Positions 46,265-55,098 of a DNA stretch of 64,000 nt are shown in pieces (the first letter of the stretch is position 1; each line of letters starts with the position of its first letter). The notes below the pieces were generated by a model, which did not search any database, was not told where the DNA came from, and was given only the letters and a program-made list of their open reading frames with translations. The stretch lies in NCBI GenBank assembly GCA_024364735.1, contig JAGFNQ010005385.1, positions 248,001-312,000 of the forward strand, read 5' to 3'. The DNA comes from Boesenbergia rotunda (taxonomy: Eukaryota > Streptophyta > Magnoliopsida > Zingiberales > Zingiberaceae). The position numbers and the translations under genes were made by a program.

Positions 46265-48575
46265 TGTAACGCCCCAAAATTCCCATTTTTAGTTCATAAA
46301 GTCCTTGAAAGTAGTTAGAAATGTTTTAGAAATATTCTAGATATTTTTAAGAATTTTTAGAATATTTTTATGGAATTTTCCGAGTCCGTTTAGTATTTTA
46401 AAAAAAAAAATAAAAAAAGAAAAAAAGGAAAAACCGATTAAGTGCAGCAGGTGGATCCAACCCGCGACCACCACGAGACCAAGAGCGCACGCAACCAGCC
46501 GGGCTAGGGGTATCAAGCACAACAAGGGACGGAGAGAAGGGTATTTACGGTATAGTTAGGTTGATCCGACCCTTAAGTATAAATAGCTAATTAAAGAGAG
46601 AAGTTTTATTTCTCTCCTCTCCAAACCCTCACGCCGACCTCCTCTCCTCTCTTGGGGCGACGCCGACCAACACCAAGCTCTAGAGGGCCGGCCAAGACTC
46701 TTCTCCAAGAGATAATCCTATATTCGGGATCCCCGCGACGAGAGGAACGCGTAGGCGTGAAGAATTCTCCGAGATCTCAAGTTTCTCCCGAGCTCTAGAC
46801 GTTAATCTTGGTTGTAAGTCCAAGATATCAATGTAAGTACTGCTCACCTGCAGTAAGAGGCGGTTTTCCGCGAGAATTTCCTTTAAAAGTTTTTAAAAGT
46901 GATATTTACTTCTTGTTAAGATTTTTGCATGTGATCTTAGTTCATTATATGCTTATATATTTTATTGAGTGCCCTATATGAGATTAGGGACCAAGAAAAG
47001 CTATGAGAAAAGAAAAGAGAAGATAAAGATAAGAAAAGAAAAGGCCAAGGCCTTAAGAAATCCTGAAAAGTCAAGACTTAGGGATTTTAGCACGCAAGGT
47101 GCTCCAGAAAATGCCAAGGCATTTACAGATAAGAAAGAAAAGAAAGAAAAGCTATTTTATTTTTCTAAGACCAGTACCCGGCGTCCAAGGGCGTCGTTAA
47201 AGAAATCCAGGTGTCCAATTCCAAGGTCTTGGCCCTGGTAGACCAAGGTCTGCTCTATTAGGATTGGTGGCTCGCTACCCCAACCTTTTAGGGAACGCGC
47301 ATGAGATGGTACTTACGTCTTCAGTGGATCCAAGTGATTATTATTTTCAAGTATATGCTTTAGCAAAGTTTCGAAAGTTTTCAGAAAGTTTCCAAAAGTT
47401 AAAGAATAGCTAAAGTTTCAAGTTGAGCCAAGAAAAGTAAATTGAGATTTATTGTTGCTTGAGTATGCATGTTTTGAGCTATACATGTTCTTAGTTTTTC
47501 TTTCAAGCATATTAGTATCTCATATGATGTTCAGTTTGATCTAGAAGCATGTTTGCATATTTCGAGTTTTTGTGAGCTAGATAGTACTTACTAAGCTTTA
47601 TGCTTATAGATGCATTTCCTCTTATTGCAGATAAAGGTAAAGGCAAGCAATTCTGAAGGAAGACGACGAGGCGGTGCTGAGTAGAGTGTGTGTGGTGGCT
47701 GATTATGGAGAGATCTTTGAGACGAGACAATTTAGTTATTTGAATTGCAATGTTTAAGTTTATTCAAATTTCAAGTTCTTGCTTATGGAGATTATAGAGT
47801 ATTTGAGTTTTGGATAGTTTTACATGCTCAATTTCTTAGAGTAAAGATTCCATGTCATTTCATTTAGTATACATATCCTTATGATTGCATTGGATGAGTA
47901 GAAGTGTAAGTAGTTAGAGATATTGATACTTTGTTAGAGAAAAAGGTGTTTGTGCCAAGATAGTATCAATTTCCCTTTGAATCAAGTTTTTATTGCTTAA
48001 AAATGTTTAGAAAAGTTGCAATCACATTTCATAATGCATTAGCAAGGTTGTAGAACATGTATTTGGCGTTATGAATGCATAGGAGTCAAGATTGGTACAA
48101 ACTCTATTGTTAAAGTTTATATAAACTTGTTTAGTTTATTTTCTTCCATAAAAGTCCTAAATTCAAGTTTATGGATTCGTTTGATTGGCCAAATTGTTTA
48201 GGAAACTGACATAGAGTATAGAAATGGTGTCGTAGTTTGATATGGCTCGAAACTGAATGAATAGTGGACTTAAGAAGCAAGAGCCGAAAACCTGTAATTC
48301 TGATTACAGGCGTACCAGTCGACTGCTACGTCACCAGTCGACTGGTACGGGCAGTTTGAGTTGGGTGAGGCTTGTTTCAATAAGTATCAACTACGAGTTT
48401 TGAGAAGGAAAGTGTGATATGGTATCATGCATGACTACTTAAGTTAGAATATAATTGTTAGAAGAATTTAAAAGAAAAAAAAAGATTTCCGCATTTTACT
48501 TTTAGTCATGTATAAAAGTTGAGAAGTAGAGGAAAGTAACGATCCGTCTAAGGTAGAAGAAGGCGGGTCGCTACA
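46265..48575 (+). mobile_element. Solo Ty3-type LTR G in C gag, TSD CTATG
   Basis: 2,311 bp starting TGTAACGCCCCAAAA and ending GGGTCGCTACA, with CTATG at 46260-46264 and 48576-48580. The start resembles Ty3/gypsy LTRs of plants. It has a CT-rich leader (46600-46700), GTAAGT sites (46814, 46832) and a strong acceptor-like 'cctcttattgcag' ending at 47630, i.e. the same layout as LTRs E and F. A CAGTCGACTG double palindrome lies at 48313-48348. Removing G restores the C gag frame exactly. The ORF at 46969-47241 is a lysine-rich chance frame. Orientation is inferred from the TG start, leader and splice-like sites. Confidence 0.88.
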
Positions 48576-48580
48576 CTATG

Positions 48581-48997
48581 TAACTCACTTACGGTTTCAT
48601 TCTCCTTCATGGAGAGATTTTGAAGTTGGTTGAGGAACAAGTCCCTCTTGGCAATTCTTGAATCTCGGGTGCCCTCGTGAAGTTCGATGAGCTTGTTCCA
48701 CAAGTCTTTTGCACTTGTGAATGGACCAACCTTGATGAGTTGGTCTTTGTTCATGCCGCATTGTAGAGTGACCACCGCCTTCGCGTCGGCTTCACTCTTT
48801 CGAGTTTGTTCGGCCGTCCACCGCCACGAGTCAAGTTCTTTTCCTTCATCATCCTTTGGAGGGGTAAATCCCTCCACCGCGAACCAAGTATTGATGTCCA
48901 TCTTGAGATAATATTCTATCTTTGATCTCCAATACTGAAAATCAGCGCCATTAAAGAAAGGAGGTCGGGTGGTGCTAAAGCCTTCTCTCAACGCCAT
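48581..48997 (-). pseudogene. C gag, N-terminal half
   Basis: The start at 48997 (ALREGFSTTRPPFF follows the initiator) is chosen because it opens the conserved copia gag N-terminus; the upstream frame to 49054 is leader. Typical text 'FNGADFQYWRSKIEYYLK', 'KDLWNKLIELHEGTRDSRIA' and 'NLSMKENETVSE' marks the UBN2/gag domain. The frame is cut by LTR G. Confidence 0.9.
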
Positions 48998-49040
48998 GGA
49001 TGATAGCTCTTGGTTGTTAATCCGCAAAAACAGAGCCCCA

Positions 49041-49054
49041 AGCTCTGATACCAC
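49041..49054 (-). other. Primer-binding site of element C
   Basis: Plus-strand 'gctctgataccact' gives TGGTATCAGAGC on the element strand, complementary to initiator tRNA-Met, directly beside the 5' LTR that starts at 49056. Confidence 0.9.
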
Positions 49055-49055
49055 T

Positions 49056-51172
49056 TGTTGGAACCCGGATGGCTAGAGAGGGGGGGGGGTGAATATAGTC
49101 AATCACTTGACTTTAGCACTTAATGAAATTCTGTACTTAAACCGTTTAGTAGCACAGCGGAAAGAATAGAAACAGAGTATGCAGAAAATCAAAACCCTAA
49201 TCTATGAGCAAACACAAGAACGCTAACAAGAGGATTTACAAGGTTCAGGGATAACTTGCCCCTACCCTTGGCATGCCCGTAAGGTGGGCGATCCCTTGAT
49301 CGTCGGCAAATCAAGCCCCGGAAGATCTGGATAGAAAGCAACCTCCTTCTCGGGGGAGTAACCTCTCCACAGCGTTTCAATCAAAGATATAGTTTTAAGC
49401 ACAATGAAACACAAGAAAGATCTTACTAGCACTTAGCAAAGACAAGAACACAACAAGCTTCTTCCGAGCTCCACCCAGCGACGATCTCACACAAGAACCC
49501 TTCCTTCGTGTCTTCTCGCTGTTGGACTCAAAGCCTCTTGTTCCTTCCTCCAAGTGCTCAAGCAAGGGATGGTTGCTTCACAGATTGTAGTTGCTTGCTC
49601 AAGATGATGACACTTCAGAACACACAAGCAAGTTGTGGAGAACACAAATGCGCAGCAAGAACTCAAGCCAGAAACTATTTTGCCAACCCTACTTCAACGA
49701 AGCTTTCTTGCGCCCTTTTGTTTCTCCACTAAGCACCAGGTGACAACATCTCCCTGCAGCCTCCAGCTGCTCACCTGCAACCACCAGCCACCACTGAGCT
49801 CTTTTGGACTCCCTGAGCTTCCCTCAGACCAGCCCTAGTCAGCAGCTCCAGCCGGTGCCAGTGTCCGTTGCAACCTGAGATGGAAAATAGACAAACCTGC
49901 TCCAAGGAAAGACCTCCATTGACTCTCCTTGAGTGTTTGAATTCTTCCCTGTCACCTGCAGCTCAATCAGAGTGTTAGCACAGCATATCAAGCATAAAAT
50001 CGTGTATCAGATGTTAAGCGCAGAGAATCGGATACGTTCAGACGCGATCAGAGCGTCTGACAGTGCATTTTGAATTAAAGTGATCGGTCACTGGATAGAT
50101 CCAGGGCTCGTGGGTCGGTCACCAGACCGATCCACCGCTTTGCTGGGACTCACAGCTCTCACGGCGATACAAGCCTGATTGGTCACCAGACCAATCAGGT
50201 AGCTCCCTGTCCGATCAGGCTCAAGCCTGATCGGTCCACGTCTGAGTGAATAGTAACTGCGGAAATCAAATCCTAAGTCGTGGATCAGTCACCAGACCGT
50301 TCAGGAGCTGATCAGCAGGGGAACTCAACTCACTATTCGCTCCCTGATCGGTCACCAGACCGATCAGGAGCCAAGCAGTGAGGACACTGCCTGCTCCCTG
50401 ATCGGTCACTGGACCGATCAGGAGCCAAGCAGTGAGGCAGCGGCCTGCTCCCTGATCGATCACCGGACCGATCAGGAGCCAAGCAGTGAGGCAGCGGCCT
50501 GCTCCCTGATTGGTCACCAGACCGATCAGGAGCCACACAGTAGGTTCCCAACCTCACTGTGTGCTCCCTGATCGGTCACCAGACCGATCTACGAAGGAGC
50601 AGCGTGCCAACATCCCTGATCGGTCACCAGACCGATCCAGGGACTCAAACCTAGCCCTCCAAGCTAGGATTTCATCTACCTTAGCCCTCCAAGCTAAGGA
50701 TTTTTCACCTAACCCTCCAAGTTGGGAATTTTCACCTAACCCTCCAAGTTAGGACTTTTCACCTAGCCCTCCAAGCTAGGACTTTTCACCCAACCCTTCT
50801 GAATTAGGACTTTTCCATACCTAGCCCTCCAAGCTAGGCACTGACCCTCCAAGCCCGGAATTTTTCACCTAACCCTCCAAGTTGGGATTTTTCACCTAAC
50901 CCTCCAAGTTAGGACTTTTCACCTAGCCCTCCAAGCTAGGTATTTTCACCCAACCCTTCCAAATTAGGACTTTTCAACACCTAGCCCTCCAAGCTAGGAT
51001 TTTCAACACCTAACCCTCCAGGTTAGGATTTTCCAACACCTAGCCCTCCAAGCTAGGATTTTCCATACCATGCCTAATCCCCAATCAGGACTTAATCATA
51101 ATCATAACCATCCACCTAAACTAAAATCGGTGTCAACACCAAAACAACAATCAGGGTCAGACTGCATCAACA
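49056..51172 (-). repeat. 5' LTR of element C
   Basis: 2,117 bp, the partner of 36003-38236. The order of motifs is identical, with one fewer 54-base unit. One palindrome (50175-50200) is GATTGGTC..GACCAATC, altered in both arms. Confidence 0.93.
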
Positions 51173-51628
51173 CATCGCACTTAAGCTGCAGTAAGAACTT
51201 CATTGACATATCTATATGTAGACTACCATATGAAGTTTTACAGCCAGTCACTCCAATCAACTAGTTCCCTTAACTAGCATTCATGTTTATCTCCGGACAT
51301 CCCAATGTCACCGGCCAGTGAGAATCAGCTGATTAGAGAATAACCCATGCTAGTCTCAACAGAATTGATAGTGTCCGTATTTATCAATTCATCGACTAGG
51401 GACAATTTCAATACTTCACAATTGCACATGTAGAGATAATCACTAGTTGTGAATTCATCACAAATTCTCTCATGCTGTGAATTGTATTGTAGACATTCAG
51501 TAAATGAGTTTAAGATCTCAATCAAATACATAAACATGTATACTCAAATAGTGAATATTCATTTATTAAAATAAATGATTACAATCATAAGGCGATTGCC
51601 TTAGGACATTTTTCTCATATCACTAACA

Positions 51629-51851
51629 CCTTCTTGTTTGCTTTCGCTTGATCTTGTTGTGCTTGACTCCAATATCTAGGCCTAAGCCTCTTCTCGTGCT
51701 TATCCTTTGGAGTCTCATATGACTCTTCAAGCGCAATTCTTAGTTCCCACTCCATTCCAAACCAAATTTCGATCCTCGCCCTCCAAAAGTCGAAATCTTG
51801 ATGATCATAGGGCGGTGGAGTGTAGATGTCTTCCCCAAGTTTGTCTTCCAT
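51629..51851 (-). pseudogene. Element A gag, N-terminal part
   Basis: Begins with Met at 51851, 60 bases after the primer-binding site. 'YDHQDFDFWRARIEIWFG' is the copia gag start. The frame runs into solo LTR B and continues at 34234. Confidence 0.85.
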
Positions 51852-51910
51852 GATTCCCTCTAGCTTTGCTTTGCTCCCTTGGCGGTTATTCCAATCAAGA
51901 GTGGTCCTAG

Positions 51911-51922
51911 CTCTGATACCAA
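51911..51922 (-). other. Primer-binding site of element A
   Basis: Plus-strand 'gctctgatacca' = TGGTATCAGAGC on the element strand, two bases from the 5' LTR (51925). Confidence 0.92.
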
Positions 51923-51924
51923 TT

Positions 51925-52865
51925 GATGGATCGATTATGGTGTGCTAGAGGGGAGGGAGGGGGGGGGTGAATAGCACTTTTTCGTCGTTTTGATCTCTAC
52001 AAAGTCGTTAGCGTAGCGGAAACAATAATATGCAAAGTAAATAAGAAATACAACAATGCTAACAACCTGATTTACTTGGTATCCACCTCGGCCGGGTGAC
52101 TAATCCAAGAATCCGTCGGTGGATCACTCCCCGGATAACCTCCGGCTAGCTCTCGTCGCTCCTTGTGGGTGGAGAAACCTCACCACAACACCTTGAGAAC
52201 CTCTGAGCACAAAGACTACTGTTTGGCCCTTAACCAAGACCAAACTCGTCAAGAATCTCAGCCACCATGAAGTCCCCTTTAAATAAGACTCGGGCTGAAA
52301 CCCTCACCACCAGTCGACTGCCCCCAGGGCAGTCGACTGGTGCCAGCCAAATTCGACTATTACACCTTGACGTTTGAATTCTCAGCCAGCTCACCAGCCA
52401 CCTACCAGTCGACTGCCCCCAGGGCAGTCGACTGGTCCCTAGCTGAACCCCTTCCCGAGTACATTCACACAACACTCGATCCTCACGACTCGACTGACTC
52501 CTCCTCCGTAGCCTCGACTGTTGCCTTCGCACCCTCTTCATCTTCGGCCCTCGTCCCTCGGATGCGCATGCAAACCTCCAGTTTGCCTCCATGCCACCCT
52601 TCACGTACGCCTCGAAGTCCGTGCCCATCAGCTCATCGTCCCTGCTCTCCAAGGTCCCTCGGATGCGCACGCAAGCCTCCATCTTACCTCCATGCCATCC
52701 TTCACCGTACCAAGGTTGTCCAGTCAGGTCCATATGTGTAACTTGTACAACCTGCACACTCAACATACACATATAAGTACACAAGGGCAAACCTAACTTA
52801 AACCCTTTGCCCAAACATCAAAACCTATGGTCACTCCGGACCATCTTGGGCTGATTGCTCCAACA
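51925..52865 (-). repeat. 5' LTR of element A
   Basis: 941 bp, partner of 29663-30602. It contains two well-kept CAGTCGACTG double palindromes (52308-52342, 52403-52436), whereas the other LTR has lost one. The right TSD GGGGG is at 52866-52870. Confidence 0.92.
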
Positions 52866-53920
52866 GGGGGTTGTCCTACATAGACTTCTTCTTTGATGAA
52901 CCCATTTAGAAAGGATGACTTAACGTCCATTTGGTAAAGTTTGAATCCTCTATGGGCTGCAAAGGCTAACAACATTCTAATAGACTCAAGTCTGTCTACT
53001 GGGGCATAGGTTTCGTCATAGTCTAACCCTTCGACATGACTGAACCCTTTAGCTACTAAGCGGACTTTACTTCTAACTATTTCCCCTTGGTCATTTAGTT
53101 TGTTCCTAAATACCCACTTAGTATCTATAATAGATTTGCCCTCAGGTTTAGGTACTAGTTCCCAGACTTGGTTTCTTTTAAATTGGGCTAATTCCTCTTG
53201 CATAGCTATGATCCAATCAGGATCAGGTAGGGCTTCCTCTATAGTCTTAGGTTCAATTTTTGATATAAGTGTGATCTGACTAAGATTTCTATAGGAAGAC
53301 CTAGTTCTGACTCCTAAGGTTGGATCACCCATAATTTGATCAGACGGGTGACTGAGTCTGGGTTTCTTGGTTCTTCTAGAACTTGGTTTAGCCTCAGGTC
53401 TGGCTGGACAGTTTGATTCAGTATTTTGTTCAATTATTTGGGTTGGTTCAATTATTGGTTCAGTTGATGCAGTAGTTGGTTTAAGAGTCAGTTCATTTAG
53501 AGGTTCAACTAGTGGTTCAACTGATGGTTCAATTGTATGCTCATTTTCCTCTTGATCACTATTTGATGGGTTTAGGTTTTGATTATCAGATTTTGAATTA
53601 GTTTCCTCATCAAAGATTAAATTCGTTGTTTCTTCAATTTTATTAATTTGTTTATTGTAGACCCTACTTGTTGTTGAATATCCTAAGAATACTCCTGGAG
53701 TTGACTTAGACTGAAATTTACCTAGGTAGTCCTTGGTATTTAGGATATGTACTTTGCATCCGAAGACCCTTAGGTAATGTAAGTTTGGCAGTCTATGGTA
53801 ATATAGCTCATAGGGAGTTTTATTATGTCTTTTGTTAATTAGGACCCTATTTTGGATATAGCAAGCCGTACTTATTGCTTCTGCCCAAAATTGGTTAGTT
53901 AGGTTGAATTCATTGAGCAT
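52866..53920 (-). pseudogene. D pol: integrase C-terminus and start of RT
   Basis: The frame covers 'AEAISTACYIQNRV', 'LRVFGCKVHILNTKDYLGKF', a long variable linker rich in Thr, Glu and Pro, then RT text 'PDPDWIIAMQEELAQFKRNQ' and 'MDVKSSFLNGFIKEEVYVGQ', where element A interrupts. It is in one phase with 53975-54844, with a TAG at about 53972 between. Confidence 0.9.
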
Positions 53921-53974
53921 GGTCCTAGCGGCTTCCTGTAGGGTTCTATTCTTCCTTTCTACTATCCCATTTTG

Positions 53975-54844
53975 CTAGGGGGTTCTAGGACACGAAAATT
54001 CATGAATATACCCGTTTATTCTACAGAATTCCTCAAATCTTTGATTCTCAAACTCTCCCCCATGATCACTCCTAAGTCTTTTGATTTTGGTATCATTTTG
54101 ATTTTCAATTATCTTACATAAGTCAATAAACAAGTTTAGGGTTTCATCCTTAGTTTTTAGGAACCTAACCCAAGTAAACCTAGAGTAATCATCAATAATG
54201 ACTAAGCAGTACCGGTTTCCACTTAGTGACTTGGCTCCATGTGAATCAAATAGGTCAAGGTGCAGGAGCTCAAGTATGGTTTGAATTAGGTCTGATTGAA
54301 TTGACTTGTGATTAGACTTGGTTTGTTTACCTTGGTTGCATGAATTACATATTGTGTTTTCATAGTTCTTAATTTTTGGTACTCCTTTAATTAGACCAAG
54401 TTGGGTGATTTTTGAAATTAGTCTAACATTAGTGTGACCTAATCTCCTATGCCAGAGGTTGGATTCTTCTAACTGAGTTAAGAGACATTTAGGTACTAAG
54501 GGTAGATTAATAGTATAAACATTATTTTTCCTAGTGCCCTTAAGCATGACATCTGAGTCTTGAAGGTTTCTAATTAGGCAGTCATAGTTGGTAAAGGTAA
54601 CTACATAGCTAGTATCACATAATTGACTTATACTAAGCAAATTAAATTTGAAGTTCTCAACCAAGAGTACCTTTTTAATCACAAAATCGGATTTGAGTTC
54701 AATATTACCTGACCCAATGACTTTGAGTGTAGCATTGTTGACAAATACTACTGAGCCTAGGTTCTTGAACTTGAGTTTGGTGAATTTTAATTTGTCTCCA
54801 GTCATGTGTCTGGAGCATCCGCTATCCAACATCCATTGGTCCAA
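53975..54844 (-). pseudogene. D pol: protease and integrase core
   Basis: Protease 'MLDSGCSRHMTGDKLKF' (about 54826), GAG-pre-integrase zinc segment ('LWHRRLGHTN', 'CNSCNQGKQTK'), then integrase core ('LELLHLDLFD', 'RLRSDHGGEFEN'). A TAG replaces a glutamine codon at the conserved Pro-Gln-Gln-Asn-Gly segment. Otherwise the 289 residues are open. Integrase inserts the cDNA into the genome. Confidence 0.92.
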
Positions 54845-55098
54845 ATTTTTATGTTCCTACACATAAATTATTTATTGATTTGGATCCAATTAGAATTAAG
54901 GATAGCTTAAATTGATTTTCACAACCTAATCTGTCTCACCCAATCTAGTGTTATCAATCACGTTAACCTTATGAGGTTCGTGAGACAGATTTTAATAGAA
55001 ATGAAGATTTTAATTTAAAATCATGGTTAATTTTGAAAGGTTGAATTAATTTTAAAAAAAAATTAATTATGTTTTAAGTTTATTTTGAAAGGTGGTTG
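54845..55098 (-). other. D sequence upstream of protease, then E insertion point
   Basis: AT-rich, no convincing frame. It presumably holds the decayed gag-protease junction. GGTTG (55094-55098) would be the left TSD of E; its partner is outside the window. Confidence 0.5.

Larger units (their letters stand above)
36003..51172 (-). mobile_element. Sirevirus C, near full length with a third ORF, TSD CATCG
   Basis: On the minus strand: 5' LTR 49056-51172, primer-binding site 49041-49054, gag (48997 to about 45700, split by G), coiled-coil segment and pol (45690-41837), a palindrome-rich spacer (40900-41310), ORF3 (40610-38920, with an intron), polypurine tract 38237-38251 and 3' LTR 36003-38236. 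Pol order protease-integrase-RT-RNase H defines Ty1/copia. Gag with coiled coil, a third ORF after pol, LTR palindromes and multiple polypurine tracts point to the Sirevirus lineage. A handful of stops and frameshifts make it inactive, though it is well preserved. Confidence 0.93.
34240..51628 (-). mobile_element. Solo LTR B, interrupted by element C, TSD CCTTC
   Basis: 34240-36002 plus 51178-51628 is a single 2.2 kb LTR of the family at 2339-4631, in the opposite direction. On the plus strand it starts TGTTGGGACTGG and ends TCACTAACA, with CCTTC on both sides (34235-34239 and 51629-51633). Its TATA box appears on the plus strand as 'ctttatatagtgg' near 34875. It has no internal domain. Element C entered it later with TSD CATCG (35998-36002 and 51173-51177). 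The frames at 34423-34961 have no known domain. Confidence 0.9.
29663..52865 (-). mobile_element. Gag-only Sirevirus A, inserted in D RT, TSD GGGGG
   Basis: Two 940-bp LTRs flank an internal region of about 3.9 kb once the nested B insertion (34240-51628) is removed. The primer-binding site for initiator tRNA-Met is at 51911-51922 and the polypurine tract at 30603-30617. Inside are gag (51851 to 33774) and a coiled-coil, basic downstream part (33558-32866), then a 2.2 kb non-coding tail. No protease, integrase or RT is present. It is thus a non-autonomous element that would depend on a related Sirevirus for enzymes. TSD GGGGG is at 29658-29662 and 52866-52870; because it sits in a G-rich run, the TSD alone is weak, but the RT of D resumes exactly across it. 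Confidence 0.88.
26213..55098 (-). mobile_element. Sirevirus D (copia), host of A and E
   Basis: Minus-strand element. The 3' LTR is 26213-27438 and the polypurine tract 27439-27453. RNase H and the end of RT lie at 28525-29640. Element A is inserted (29663-52865). RT, integrase and protease then continue at 52866-54844. Element E interrupts it at 55099, so the gag and 5' LTR are outside the window. The left TSD is GATAC (26208-26212). Pol order and motifs are copia. Multiple polypurine-like 'ctccccctga' repeats near 27521-27555 and the G-tract LTR motif suit Sireviruses. Nonsense and frameshift mutations show it is not autonomous now. Confidence 0.85.

Noticed and set aside
46969..47241. Lysine-rich 90-residue ORF in LTR G
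   Set aside because: It comes from an 'aagaaaaga' purine run; no domain and no support outside the run.
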